A stretch of DNA of 64,000 bases from Isoetes taiwanensis (GCA_021234155.1 JAJEKV010000019.1:1759200-1823199), one strand, 5' to 3'. Positions 10,195 through 23,304 are shown, numbered from the stretch's first letter. The notes: generated by a model from the sequence alone, not told the origin. Made by a program: numbers and translations.

Positions 10195-13100
10195 AACTTA
10201 CCCCGACCGCCCGATCGGCGTTCGAGTCCATTGGCGGTCGGATCGCGATTCGGAAGGGGTGGCAGGTGTCAGGGCGCCAGGAATTTGGGACGCAGGACTG
10301 GTGAGCGGTGCAGAATCTGAACAGGGGTGGCCGGGTTCAGGCCTTCCTCCTCGGGTGTGGCAGAGTAGAGTTCCGGGCGCTTTTCTTGGGTGGCAAGACG
10401 GTCCCGTAAATTAATTAATGCATTGCCGCGAAATAATTCAGTTTCGGTGGATCCTATAATTCATCTCGGCTACATTTAATTTTGATTTTCGGAGGTCTAG
10501 GTCAAGGGTTAGCATTAGAGCAATTGCAGGCGTGACCGGGGCGGCAGTGCACCCTCCCCAGTCATGAGGCCCGGGACACTTGGAAGATCCCTCCCAAAGA
10601 GAGTCCGGACCCCGGAGGCGGGATCCAAAACCAGGCCCTTCAGCAGTACGCTCCCGGGGCTACCGCTATTACCTCGAGCCAGGTTCCCCTATCCGACAGA
10701 ATTTGGATCCTCCGTTCGAGGCCCCTCTTAGGGAAGGTCAAAAGATTCAGATCGATCAGGGAGCTGTCAAACCCTTGAGAGCGTCGATGTCGACCCTTGT
10801 AGGAAACCCTTAACTGTTTAATATTCGGGCCTGGATGCTGGAATGTGGAATAGACCTTCTGCGTCAGTCAGATAGGCGAAATTACCCTGGGGAACCCCAA
10901 GTTACACGATTGACGGGTTTTGCGAAACACTCCGCCCTCACGGTAATTATCCATGCACATCTGGAAGGCCAATTTTGACTACGGGTGTGATGGAGTGAGC
11001 TACTTTAGGCGGCTTCTTGGAGTTAGGGTGGTCTTGGCCACCGGGCTTTAGTCGAACGTATGGTCCATTGGCGGTACGGTCAGGTCGGTGGCGTCCAGTC
11101 CCCAGGGGCATAGGAGGGTGAGACAGCAGCCTCGGGTTTTAGGGTCAGCTCTGAAGTCAGCACCCACAACTCCACTTCAAGACACGGGCGCGGTCCCAGG
11201 CCCCGAATCGACAAAGGAGAGGGCCTCACGGCGTAAAACTGTGGGGTTGCCGAGGCTCTGAAGGGTTCACGTTTTGGGGAGCCGAGGAGAGAATCCTGAT
11301 CTGTTGCACTGGGACCCTGGCCGGGCTGTGAGGTCTGAACGGGAGGCCCGGCGGAGGCGGAGTTTGGGCCTTTTCCCCTCCTCCCGATGCTTCAGCAGAG
11401 TAGAAGTCGGGCACTGATGGCAAGACATTCGTGGTGTGATTAGCCAGTTGCACGAAATAAGTTCGGTTTTACCCGATTTGGATCTAATTCATCTCGACTG
11501 ACCCAATTTTGATTTACCCAGGAAGGTCTAGGTCAAGGTTAGCGATAGAGCGGTGAAGGAGCAGCCCGTTGCGAGAACATAGGTAGCACCAAGTCAAACG
11601 AGGGCCCGAGGACCTTGCAGGGATCCCTCACAAGAGGAGAGTCGGACCCCAGTAGGGATCAAAAGTTCCGGGCAGCCCTTTGCTAATGACCAAATCCTGG
11701 TTCCCCTATCAAGCCGTTGGATCTCGTTGGGGGCCCCTCTTCAGGAAGGTCAAAAGATTCGGTCGGTCCGGGAGAACTTTATCAAACGGGCGTCACGGTC
11801 GGCCTGCCAGAAACCTTCGTTCGGACATGGGATGCTCGGAATGGCAAATAGACCATGCCAAATCGTCGAGAATGGCAGAAATTACCTAGAATAAATTTTG
11901 GTCGGTTTTGAAAAACCTCACGCCCTCCCGCAGCGATTATCCACTTTGCATCACAAGCTGGTGACTACGAGTGTGATGGGTAAACCACCCCGGCTTCTTG
12001 GGTTAGGAATTGGTCAAGCCCACTTGGACTTGATCCCAGGGCAATGTCGACGTTAGGTCCAGGTGGCGGTGGGATCGCTTGGGTCAGGAGGTGTCGGTGG
12101 GGCATAGGAGGAATAGGCCCTGGATTTTGGGGTCGGCAAAACTAACTCCGCTTAGGAACCAGGCGCAAGGTCACGGCCCGAGAGCAAGGAGAGGGCCTCA
12201 GCCAAGCCATGGGTTGCCAGGGGCTCTAAGAGGGGTTTGCGTTTTGGGACTTGAGGTCATTTGCACTGGGACACAGCCGGGCGGCAGTAGGAGTCAGACA
12301 GGGCCCAGCCCAGATGGAGTTTGGGCCTTTCCTCCTCCCGATGTAGCCACAAGTAGAGGCCGGGCGCTTTGCCGGTGGCAGAACATTAAGTAAATTCGCA
12401 ATTAATGCATTGCCGCGAAAATAAATTCAGTTTTGCGGTTTGGATCCTAATTCATCTCAAGCCTACGGTAATTTTTGAATTTTCGGAAGATCTAGGTCAA
12501 AGGGTTAGCATTGAGGTCAGGCAGCCGTTGCGGGGCAGCCAGAGGCTGGCACCCTTCCCCAAGTCAAGCGAGGCCGGGAACCTTGCGGGGATCCCTCACA
12601 AGAGGGAGTCAGGACCAGGGAGGCGGGATCCATAAAAGTTCGAGGCAGCCCCTTCGGCAGCGCTCCCGGGCTGCAGCTAGCCAGCCACCCTCCAGACTGG
12701 GTTCCACTGCTCGGCCGTTGGATCCTCAGATTCGAGGGGCCCCTCTTCGGGAAGGTCAAAAGATTCGGTCGGTCGGGAGGAGAACTTGTCAAACCGCGGG
12801 GGCGTCGATACTTCGGCCTTCGCTAGAAACCCGCACTGTTTTGTCGTTCGGAGCGGGATGCTCCGGAATAGCAAATAGACCGTACCGTCGTCAAGATGGC
12901 GAAATTACCCTAGGGAACCAGAAGTTGCGGGTCGGTTTGCGAAGAAGAAAACACTCAGCCTCCCGCGTTATCCCGTGCATCCTGGGCCAGTTGACTACGA
13001 GGTCTGTGTGATTAGGTGAGCTACTTTGGCGCTTCTTGGAGTTCGGGTGAGATGTGGCCCCGGAACTGGTCCCAGGCAATGCTTCAGGTCCATTGGGCGG

Positions 13101-14690
13101 TCCCGGATCCTTGATCCGGAGAGGAGGTGCCCGTCAGTCCCCGGGGCCTTAGGGAGAGGGTTCAGAGACCTTGTGACCTCCGGGAGTTTTAGGGTCCGCT
13201 CGGGCGCGTCAACACCCCAACTCCATGAGAGACCTGCAGTAAGGTGGGCGAATCCGACAGGGGCCTCCGGCGTAAACCACGTAGGTTGCGGGGCTCTCAG
13301 AGGATTTCGTTTGGGGCAGTCTGATCTCTCTGTTGCACTTGGGACTGGCCGAGCGGCCGGTAGGAGGATGTCTGAACAAGGAGGCCAGCGGAGGCGGAGT
13401 TTGGGGCCTTCCTCCTCCCGATGTATGTAAGTAGAGTCGGGCGCTTTCTGATGTGAAGACATTCGTAGAATTCGCAATTAATGCATTGCAAATAAATTCG
13501 GTTTTGCCAGGTGGATCCCTAATTCATCTCATTTTTACCTTTGACCCAATTTTGAATTTTCGGAGAAGATCTAAGTCAAAGGAGTTAGTGTTAGAGCGGT
13601 CGGGGCAGCGGGTGCGGGGCAACCGAGGGCAGCACCCTTCCCAAGTCAAACGGGCCGGACCTTGGGGATCCCTCCTACAAGAGTCGGACCCGGGAGGCGG
13701 GATCAAAGTTCAGGCAGCACTTCTGGCGGCTCCCGGGGCTGCAGCAGCCACCCTCAGACCGGTTCCCCTATCAGGCCGTTGGATCCTCTCGTTCGAGGCC
13801 CTCTTGGGAAGGTCAAAGATTCGGATCGGTCAGGAGAGACATCAAACCAGCCGGGGCGTCTGATCGACCTTGAAACCCGCCATTTTGTCGTTAAGACATA
13901 GGGATGCTCCGGAATGGCAAATGAACCATGCCAAATCGTCGGATAGGCGAAATTACCTTAGGAGCAAGTTACCGCGATCGGTTTGCGAAAAGGAAACACT
14001 CCGCCCTCCCGCGGCGTTATCCCGCGCATGCATCCCTGGGCCAATTGACTACGGTGGCAGTGGGTGAGCTACTTTGGGCGGCTTCTTGAGTTGGTGGTCT
14101 TGGCCGCAGACTTTGGTCCCGAGGCAATGTGACGTTAAAGGTCCATTAGCCAGTGATCGCGATTCGAGGTGGCGTCAGTCCCGGAGGCCTTAGGGAGGAA
14201 ATTTAGGGCAAGCAGCCTCGGGAGATTTTAGGGTCAGCTGCAGCATCAGCACCCCAACTCCACTTCAAGACCACGAGCACAAGGTCAGGCGTCGAGCAAG
14301 GAGGCCTCCAGCCGTAAACCACATGGGTTGCCAGGAGCTCTAGAAGGGTTTTACGTTTTGGGAAACCGAGAATCTGATCTGTGCACTTAGGACCTGGCAG
14401 AAAGCCGGCGGTAGGAATACGAGGCCCGGCGGAGGCCCGGGTTTGGACCTGTCCTCCTCCGGGTGTGGCAGTTAAGTCGGGCGCACTGCGGTGGCAACCT
14501 GCGATTAAATTAATAATTAATGCATTGCGAAAATAAATTCCTGATTTTTGCCGAGTGGATCCTGAATTCATCTCGGCCTGCAGGCCCAATTTTGAATTTT
14601 TTGGAGAAGGTCTAGGTCAAGAGATTTGCCATTAGAACACGTCGGGGCAGATTGCGAGACAGTTTGGAAGATTTGGAGATGCGGTTGACT
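10195..14690. repeat. GC-rich tandem array of ~1-kb units (about 4.4 copies)
   Basis: The block ATTCATCTC followed by an AATTTT(T)GA...TTTTCGGA and GGTCTAGGTCAA motif recurs at 10459, 11487, 12450, 13522 and 14566, giving units of about 1028, 963, 1072 and 1044 bp. Each complete unit also has, in order, GGATCCCTC, a GGGAAGGTCAAAAGATTCGG-type block, GAAATTACC, GGCGGCTTCTTGGAGTT and TGCATTGCGAAAATAAATTC. The first unit is partial. Units differ mainly by short indels. No frame stays open through a unit, so it looks like a satellite or macrosatellite. It is far richer in GC than its flanks. Confidence 0.85.
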
Positions 14691-14699
14691 TCAAGCCAC

Positions 14700-15630
14700 C
14701 AAAGAAACATAAATTTAGTGGCTGCTTCTATCGATCGAGGTTGGAAAAATCAAGGTACAGTACATCCATCCTAAACTAAAATGTGCATTTGAAAGATTTA
14801 GAACACTTCAAATTGTCCATTTATAGAGCCTACGAGGAGGTCCAAACCACAAATAATCTCGATTTGGTTCTACCAGTCAAATGTCGCGAAACCTCGGGCT
14901 CCGAAATAGCCGTCAGGCGAAGAAGGCGATATCCAGCAGTACGAGGCTTATCTTCAAAGAATCCTTGATCATTTCATGCATATGTCAATACAAGATTTGC
15001 TTGCACCCCCAAGAAATGACAGTGTACAAAACCTTGGGTTTATTGAACAAAGAGATCCATAGCCAGACAGTTCGGCCCTCCTCTGGGCTTGAGCATGGAC
15101 ACTGTGGTTGGGAGTCTCCACTTGTCCGTCACGGCACGGACCATGAAACCATGTCAGGGTGTGTGGGCCAATGGGCGTGGTATCGTGTTAATCGCTGGGC
15201 TCACCGTGGTTGGCTGAGCCGATAAATGCTTTTCGGGAGGCACCCCTCATCAGCCCAAAGCCGGCTCACTTTGGTTCTAGCAATTTGTTGCCTTCTCACC
15301 AATCACATACTCTTCCTTTTTTCTTCATCGATGGATTCGTTTGTTTCATAGTCCTCATCTTGGGTAAGGAGGAGGGTTCACGGAGGATTCCATACCTTCT
15401 CGCCCTCGTGGCTCCACCAAGCTATAGATTAGAAAATAGATAAAGTATTACAAATAAAGTGTACTTAAACTACACTAGGAGTGTAAACTGCTTACTTGTG
15501 AGAGACAGGTTCCATATCTCTCACGCTTTCCTTCAGATCCTCATCTCCCCTCACAGATAAAGTTTCAGCGTCAAAACATACCTTCCATGGCCATGTATCC
15601 CAAAGCAATAAGAAAAACTCTCAATATTTG
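14700..15630. other. No recognised gene
   Basis: The sequence right of the satellite array shows only short overlapping frames without family motifs. Confidence 0.4.
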
Positions 15631-15632
15631 CA

Positions 15633-16307
15633 ATGAAAACTAGGATCAGGATGGATTACTTAATCTCAAAACATAAAAGAAATGGGAAAAATGGCCGACT
15701 GAGTGACTTTTCAAGAGCAGAGCGTCGTTTTAAGGCGTCAGGGCGTCGTTTAACGCGACGTTGGGGAGTCGTTCTGCCAGCCCCGTCCTCTTGGCGTTCT
15801 TGCTTCCTCTGCGGCTGTCATCTGAAATTTGTTTGTTTAAAGGATACCATATATATTACTATTAGTCCTCGCTTCTCCGCGCCCTCCGTCCTCTTGCTCC
15901 TGCCCTCCGACTTCCTCCTCCTCCTCCGCCGTCGAGGAGCTCCTCACCTACATACGCCATGGCTTCTCATTGCATGCCCGGCGATGCACACTTCCCGGAG
16001 GGACCGTGCGGTATTTGCTGGAGCACCTGAGCACTCGGTCGGGTGGCTAGAGGCGGGCCTAGCAAGAAGGCGGGTTCAAGCAAGCCATGACAAGCTGCGT
16101 GTTAGGGGCAAGAGACCTCGCTGCATTCTTTGGGGAGGCAGGAACCCTTCCCTCAATACAGACTCGAGTGCACAGAAATGCATGGTGAGCTCGTTGTGCT
16201 TGGCCCGTATGCTGGATAAGGGCCTTTGGGAAGAAACATTTGCTGAAGCCCTACTTTCAAAGATTGCAGAGACCAACGAGGGCATCGCAGGAAGTGCTGT
16301 TACATAA
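15633..16307 (+). CDS. Unrecognised 224-codon open frame, doubtful gene
   Basis: This is one of the longer open frames in the window and runs from an ATG to a TAA. The predicted protein is Arg- and Ser-rich, with a short Leu-rich patch near residues 88-100 produced by CTCCTCCTCC repeats. Residues 28-50 are encoded by a copy of the CGTCGTTT(A)ACG motif that is dispersed at 28.2-29.4 kb, so at least that part is repeat DNA. I see no domain. It may be an accidental frame in a GC-rich repeat fragment. Confidence 0.15.
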   Translation: MKTRIRMDYLISKHKRNGKNGRLSDFSRAERRFKASGRRLTRRWGVVLPAPSSWRSCFLCGCHLKFVCLKDTIYITISPRFSAPSVLLLLPSDFLLLLRRRGAPHLHTPWLLIACPAMHTSRRDRAVFAGAPEHSVGWLEAGLARRRVQASHDKLRVRGKRPRCILWGGRNPSLNTDSSAQKCMVSSLCLARMLDKGLWEETFAEALLSKIAETNEGIAGSAVT

Positions 16308-16768
16308 TTCCTTGGGGAAAGCAGAGACACCACGCCGAAGGCTTAGTTCCATGCCAGGGAGGCTTATTCGGCGGGGTGGAAATCCAGAGTCGAGCACGCC
16401 GGGCTGCGAGTGAATCACTGCTTGGATGCTGATATATACCGCTAGATTATTGCATCCACTTTGTTTTGTATGTGTTGAATTGTGTGGGTTTTTATATGGT
16501 TTTGTGTTTTGAAGGGAATACATATATGATTTTGTATATGAATCTTGCTGCATTTTGAAGGGAATCTTCACATTTTATGATTAATTAAACATAAGCGTGT
16601 ACTCAATTGTAGCCTGGGAGGATGCGATCGGTGGCTTGCTTGCAAGCCCTTGGGTGCTACTGGATGTGATTAACCAGCAAATGTATGATGACCCGAGTTG
16701 CAATCTTAATGTTGCCTAATATGGTTTTGTAGTATACACAAATTAAGCATGCCAAAGTATTTTCTTAT

Positions 16769-17500
16769 TCATATGTGGGAAGAAGATATAATCATGGCAT
16801 AAAAGTAATGAAGGTTCAATCGTTGGTAGTCTTCTATCATGACTATTAGTCTGCCCCTCCCCAACCTCCTATTCGTGCCATCTTTAACTTCCACCGCTTC
16901 AAATATACTCTGCGGCCGGGGAGGCCAAGCCTTCCCATGGAACTCTGAACCATAGCAGTCTTGCAAGGATGCAGAGCAAGGGAGTGACCACCACAAAACC
17001 TCTATTACATTAGTTTCCTTTGTTAATGACATATATAAATTTTTATTGCATCCAAAGTAAACATACTTGTTCACATTGCTCCAACCCTCCACGATTGTGT
17101 GTGACCACGATGCAAGCGAGTTGAATCCTGGTGAACACAGGCCACTCAGTCTGCGTATCGTGGCGCGCCGAGCCTGGTACACACAAGATCAAACCATTCG
17201 GCATCAAACCATTGTTTCCAGATACACTACCGACATCGGCTTTCCATGATAGTCTTTATAGTACCAATCATTCCGCTTGTGCCTCGATTGGGTTTGGGTC
17301 ACCGATTACGGCAATGTGCTAAACTTGCTGATATACCACAATCCTTAAATCGTTGCCATGATCACGCTGTCGTCCAGTAGGCACCAGAAGACCATATTGG
17401 TGCATATGAATTATACTAAAGTAAAGGAACCAAATGTTCAAAATAAAATGAAACTTCGTGAATTGCCATGCTATTAAGTTGCGCCTGAAATAGTGACACA
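16769..17500 (-). pseudogene. Possible DUF4216-like C-terminal region of a CACTA transposase, decayed
   Basis: The minus strand translates, in shifting frames, to pieces in an order suggestive of the DUF4216 domain that follows Transposase_21 in CACTA (En/Spm) TNP2 proteins. These are a VYQARRATIRRLSGL segment (compare the R..RKTQNSG motif), VNKYVYFGC, then QDCYGSEFHGKAWPPRPQS in the place of the FYV.D...W.VV..PR block. The last 137 codons (17182-16769) are open. Stops and frameshifts lie upstream. The identification leans on the Transposase_21-like piece on the same strand at 18.8-19.3 kb and is weaker than that one. Confidence 0.35.
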
Positions 17501-18820
17501 TGCCCCAGCATAGCTAAGATTTAAACTAGAAACATATTCGCCCGTTGCCTTTACCATCTCTAGTTATTCAGGCATGCATTTATTGTTTATCTCATGGCGA
17601 GGACCCCTGGGCTGGTCACGGAAGTGGTTGTTTTAGATTCTTTTATCGATAGCATCCTTCTCTCTCATCTCTCTTTATTTTTATTTTCTCGTGTTTTATC
17701 CATTTCCATGGGAGTGGAGTTGTAGATGAGAAACTTATTGACTTTGCCTGTTCTTCTGAGTGTGAACAATTTCTTACGTAGTGCTTCCTTAGAGACTTCT
17801 CAATTATAGTTGAATTGTCTTCATCGGGTCCCCGCCAATGGCGTGGAGCATTGGGGTATAGATGGGCGGGCTGGGTGGCTCTGCGTGCTAACCAGCCCTC
17901 GGCCGGCACGGCCCTCACGGCCCTTGCCCGGCGTCACTGAGGTCCTTGAGGACAGGCGTTATAAAACATCCATCTAGAAGTTTGTTGTACTGCAAGCTCG
18001 CCGTCCACTAGTACTGGTAAGTGAGTTTGGCACTGTCGAGAAAACTTGTTGGAATTCTTTCTCTAGCACATACAATACTCCATGACCAGTTAGCGTAATA
18101 GCGATTTCAATTTACATCTTATCCTCCTTCCTTGTAATCCATCTAAATATCATTTAAGAAAGAGTTAAGTGAGTTCAACTCCAGTGTTTTAAATCCAGAC
18201 ACGGAAACTCACGATGGGAGACTTATATTTACGTAATAGTAGACCGTCGGGCGAGCCTGGGAACAATAGGCATAACAAAGCTGCAACATCTTATGCCAAT
18301 CATGAGATTTTCCCAACCAGTTAACTCCTTAGATTTAAATTACATAGCGAATGCATATATCTGTATCAGATCTTTTGTGCCTTGTCGCTTCTCAAAGCGG
18401 TTTCGCATTTTCTAGGCGATCCAATCACTTGCTTATTCTAACTAACCCCGACATTTTCTTTGCTTTAAATTTTGATCAACTTCTGTAAGATCTTCTCGTC
18501 TGCATATTGTCTACTTAAAATCGGTGACATGCTTCAAATAGGCCTTGAAAAACGTTTTAAAGATATGCATGGGATCAAGACCGATGGATCTTAGTCCCAT
18601 CAATAGGGTAGAAAAGGAAGAGGATGCTTTCCACTTCATTCCCTTAACGCTATTTCCTTAGGCAGCATCATGTTACCCCAATCTCATTTGTCAACCTTTG
18701 GGAGGCTCTTGATGCAATATTTTCTCTTGAGCCCTAAATGTCAGTGAATTTTCCATTGAGATATCTCTTGAAGTTTGCATAGACATTTTTGTGTGCAATC
18801 TTAGATTGTGTGAGGATTAG
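17500..18820 (-). pseudogene. Eroded middle of the CACTA-like element
   Basis: There are no long frames. Short minus-strand coding-like pieces occur (for example ADEKILQKLIKI near 18490 and RNCSHSEEQAKSI near 17750) between the two CACTA-like blocks. In intact elements this region would hold the DUF4218 domain, which I cannot recognise here. Confidence 0.25.
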
Positions 18821-18824
18821 CTAT

Positions 18825-19290
18825 TCAAGCCCACAAGTGACATACACATGTCAGGACACTTGGGTCGGAGAGTTCATACAAACCAGGCCAATGGCTGAAT
18901 TTGTCATTAAGATTGCTCCCAAGGTAAATCTTAGATTCATCAAGTTCTCTCTTGAGACATAAATAAACTTCAATACCTTCACTCCTGATGTCAAGAAGCT
19001 CATCAATAACTATTTTCGGATATGGATCTAGACTTTCCGGCTTCTTGATCACAGACCCCAATAGTACTACCACTACCATTAAATAGCTGGTCTTCATGAG
19101 TAACCGCGGTGGTAAATTATAGTTGATCAACACTCTTGGCCAAGTTAAGCCCGCGGCTGATTGGCGATCCGCCAAAGGTTAACACCATCAACCCTAATCA
19201 CAGTTTAGCCTGGCTCTCTTCAATTCCAGGCCATGTTTCATCAATATGCTTCCATTGCTGATCACTAACCATGGTACATACTTTCGGCGC
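18825..19290 (-). pseudogene. CACTA (En/Spm) Transposase_21-like domain, frameshifted
   Basis: Minus-strand reading gives SDQQWKHIDETWPGIEE, then a LGL residue triplet, then NLPPRLLMKTSYLMVVVVL, a PYPKIVIDELLDIRSEGIEV stretch, and HWPGLYELSD. This follows the Transposase_21 order S..WKHFDE..P, VRLGL, YNLPP.LCMK..Y..L, L.PLI.EL..L...GV..YD and Y..LSG. The last 116 codons (19175-18825) are open; the WKHIDE block is in another frame with a stop between. TNP2-like proteins act in the nucleus on CACTA ends, but this copy cannot make one. No CACTA-type terminal repeat was located. Confidence 0.6.
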
Positions 19291-19299
19291 ATTGGCGGC

Positions 19300-20235
19300 A
19301 CGCAACCCATAGTGACTAGAGATTCACCACGCCGAAACAATAGCTGCTCGGGGATCAATGGAAATGGCGAACCACTTCATGGGTCTTTTGTAACCTAGAG
19401 CACCATTTGGGCATGTTCAGATGTCATCCGGATAATATACCGTAAATCATTTGGAACTAAGCGTGAATCTGCCAGCAGTAACGCTAAACTACGTGCATTT
19501 ACTTAATATATTTTATTTCAGTCGAGCTTTTGAGGCATAGTGTTCCCTTGTGGAAGTATTTTCTACAATAGCACGTATAAGCAGGACCTTCGTGCTTCAT
19601 TCAACTACAAATTCAATAAGTCAGTGATTTGCTGCAATTGTACTTACTCTTTCATGTAACAACGGCATTGCTCCATTGGTGGCTTGAGGATAATATCAAT
19701 AAAGATATGCAATCTAGATGTCTTGCACACTGGATATAATGCTTTTGCTCGCCTCCTCAATAAAGCACGTGATCTTCATGACCATCGTTAGGAGTATTTA
19801 TATAAATCATCCGATGCGTTGTCGAGGGTGGGCCAAATGCATCTGCATGTCGGCTATGGGTTCCTCCAGCTTCCATGATCCATAGGGGCATTGTCATCAT
19901 CTTCATCATACATTCACATTCATCTTCACATCATTGTACTCTTCATTACATCACGTTGTGCCCATGTTTGGCGCATCTTGCTCAATGTATTCTAAATTAC
20001 GCTATCCATAATGACTTGCGATGTAAGCCAGTGGGTCACGCTTGGATGCATGGTCTTAACATCACTTGCCTACCGTCCAGTTAAGCGAAATATGTCGTGA
20101 TTGATGCATACATTGAGCCGGTGAAACATTAAATTTTAAGCATTTATGCTGAGGCGAAATATAAATTTATGTCATAATCAAAGCATATATTGAGATATAA
20201 TACACATTTATCTTCAATATGGCACATCTCATTAT
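19300..20235. other. No clear gene; probable N-terminal debris of the CACTA element
   Basis: A minus-strand piece around 19290-19400 (FAISIDPRAAIVSAW) adjoins the Transposase_21-like block. Beyond about 19450 nothing coding is evident. Confidence 0.3.
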
Positions 20236-20237
20236 TC

Positions 20238-20437
20238 AAGGAAGAAGAAGAAGAAGAAGAGGAAGAGGAAGGGAGGAAGGGAAGGGAGGAGGAGGAGGAA
20301 GGAGGGAGGAGGAGGAGAGGAGGAGGAAGGAAGGGAGAGGAGGAGGAGGAGGAAGAGGAAGGAGGAGGAGAGAGAGAGGAGAGGGAGGAAGGAGAGGAGG
20401 AGAGGAAGGAAGGAGAGAGGAAGAGGAGGAGGGCCAT
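20238..20437. repeat. GAA/GGA purine-rich microsatellite
   Basis: Plus strand is almost entirely purine, starting with (GAA)n at 20239 and passing into mixed GGA/GGAA. Poly-Glu, Arg-Gly and Pro/Ser frames across it are artefacts of composition. Confidence 0.9.
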
Positions 20438-20439
20438 GG

Positions 20440-23300
20440 ATGTTTTGGGATTGATTTTGTTGCCAAGCATAATGTTATAATGTTGTATGGTTCTACATAT
20501 GATGAAGAAGAAGAAAAATATGGTTTTTGAAGTATTTTGATGACTAGCACAATGACTATGAATATATATCTCGATGCGACTATGTGGATAATGATCATGG
20601 GATCTACTGTGATGCTATTAGCTTTGCATACATGGTAGTTGGTGGTTTATTGGCATGAGAAGATAAAGAAGTAAATTGATCTGGAAACATACTTGGGCTA
20701 AAATGATCTTTATGTAATAATTAAGCTAAACACGATGCCATGACGACATGGAAACTTGGCAACTGAGGGATAGAGAATAAGCTGATAATTGGGTAGGTGA
20801 ATGGTAACAAAGGTTTGATGAGATAAGAACTTATTATAGTTTGAACTTTGTTGTGCGCTGGGGACCTTTAGGCCGCGATTAATGATAATACCGCATGTTT
20901 ATGCTGGCACCGAACGCATGAGCTAGGCATGATTTGGTGTAGCTGGTTCTCAAATTATTAGGCTTATAGTGACCTCAGGATAAGGATGATTGAATGCTAG
21001 CGAGCATTGAACCCATGGGTTATATTGGATTACGGCTTTCTAAAATGATAAATATGATAATTCAATTTTATTCCATATTTAGGAACATTTTGTATCAAAA
21101 TGTAATATTTAGTCTTGAGCATGAATGCTTACCATAAGGTATTCCTTGATTCCCATTTCCTAAAAAGGGTCAAAAATCTTAAAACTGGTGTTTTACACTA
21201 TGAAGGATTTGCATTAAATGGTGGGCTCGGGACTAGATTGAAGGCTCGAGATAAATACAAGATATTGAAATGGCTCTCGAATTGATGAGAATAAGATACA
21301 AAATCCTTACCTTGACTCTTTACCAATAAAGATTGATTTTAGGCATGGTCTATTTAGATTACGGTAGGAGAAAATATCCTGGCAACTTCTTTGTCTGCGT
21401 TGTTAGTCACGGCACTCGCCAAGTGTTCATCTCTGCACAGACATCTTGATTGAGAGCATGCCAAAGGGTGTTACACAAAATTTTAGCAGCAATAGGGCTG
21501 GGTACTTGGCCCTCTGAGATTTTCAAGGCCAAATAATGGTGGAAGGAATGCACAGGTCAAAAGGCTGCATTTGGAGCTGAGTGAAAGGAGCGAGCAAAAG
21601 CAGTCAAGATAGGTTTTCAAAAGTTTTCCTTTGGCATCTTGGATAGATGTTGGCGATATTTGGCTATATTTATGGCGTAGATGTGGTATGTTAATATAGG
21701 CTGAAACTAGGATCCATGGTGGCGATATTATTTATAATGCAGGAGTTTATCGGAGAAATGGGGCGATGATATTTGCTTATGTAAGCTAGAGAGGTTAACA
21801 GCTTTGTTGCACTCAAAAATGGTGCTGCCTTTAAATGTTTCATTTCTAGCATTTCTGAAACAAGATTTGTAAATAAGATGAATACCAAATTATATAAAGA
21901 ATAACTCACGAAACTTAGATATATATGAACTGGTTTTGAGGTATGAGGCAGCCCCGGAGGGGCATTTTTAGCCGGATGATGGCCGGTTGTGGGGTGGCCA
22001 TGAAACCTATATGTTACATTTGCGATGGATTTAAGTGATAGTTTGTCTTCTTATTCATTGTACTAAATATACCTATTTGGTAAAAGTAAGCATATCGTTA
22101 TCTTGATGGCTGGTTGTGTTGAGCAGTAATTAAGATACTACTTTGGGGTGATCAGATTACGTAATAATAACACGGATCTAAGTGGATGGGATATAAAATA
22201 TTATTTAGTTGTTTTGACAAACATAAAGACTAAGATAATGTTGTGATAGAGGTTATGGCAATGGTGCAGCTCACACTTTCGCTGACATGAGGTTAATCTT
22301 GGTACGACGCAAGTAAGTGCTAGAAAGTGGCATATTTTGAGCAATAAGCTAACGTAACTGGTCGGATCAATTGAGTATTTACTACTTATGATAAATGGGG
22401 TTACAATCCACGCCATTATGGTTGGGATGAGATGTGCCAGATGATTTTTGGTGGTGAAGAGGCGATAAGCCATGATGTTTAATAGCCCATTTGTTACATA
22501 GATATGCTAACATTTGTATTGGTTGAGTGGGGTAACCTAAAGCTTGCTCATCTCCTTGAGAGATTCGATGAAATTCGGTTTTGCTACAGGGATGTGAGAA
22601 AGTTTGGCCACACATTAAACAATGAGTTAATGATATGAGTGAGATCGTTCTCATTCTCTTTGTTATGCGATGATACTCGTACAAAGCGTTAATCAAGCAT
22701 GTGGAAGGATCAGACAGAGAATAATATGACTGTATGCTGATCTGATTTGGTTTATAAAATGTAGTTCTAATAACAAACACACAATAAGCTGAACGTTAAT
22801 ACTGCCAGGCCTAATTGGCCATAACTATAAATTTGAGAAGCTTTGCTTTGCTGGAATCTACTAGTTGCTGCATTAAAAATGTTGAATATTAAAAGGCAAA
22901 TGTTGGCTCTATGGGCTTAACTTTTGTATTCTTTAAGACTATTTTTTGTTGCTGAAAGAAGGAAATTCCAAAAGTCTGATGTTCTAAATTCCATATTGAG
23001 ATAGGCTAAGGTGTAACTGTTGAAAACTTAAATGATTAAAGATGGAGATTGTAAAATGGATACTTCAAAGATGAAAATTCTAAAATTGATATGATCTTTT
23101 AGTGATATTAATGGGTAATTCTAATGATAAGGTTTTTAAAAAAATAAGGAATATAAGTAATAAGATGAAATCATTCCTAATATATTGAGGTGGTCCCTTT
23201 TGTTGTGGCCTAGTGTTTAGCTAGGGTGGATATTTATGGCATGTTTTCTGGATGGAGTACAATTTATGTGGGCTGGTCCGCATAGCGATTAAAGAAGTTT
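20440..23300. other. AT-rich DNA without a recognised gene
   Basis: The longest frames (minus strand, 22201-22780) have no recognisable domain. A short segment (about 22440-22540: AAGCCATGATGTTTAATAGC... TGCTAACATT) recurs in diverged form at 25510-25600 in the same orientation, so an old dispersed repeat is present. Confidence 0.4.
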
Positions 23301-23304
23301 GATC

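Noticed and set aside
10580-14589. Many 60-166-codon frames in the GC-rich array
   Set aside because: They are not conserved from unit to unit and no frame spans a unit; GC richness alone keeps frames open.
20144-20598. Open frames of Pro/Ser/Leu or Glu/Arg across the purine tract (also at 8027-8425 and 23264-23476)
   Set aside because: Low-complexity translation of GGA/GAA microsatellites, no real protein signal.
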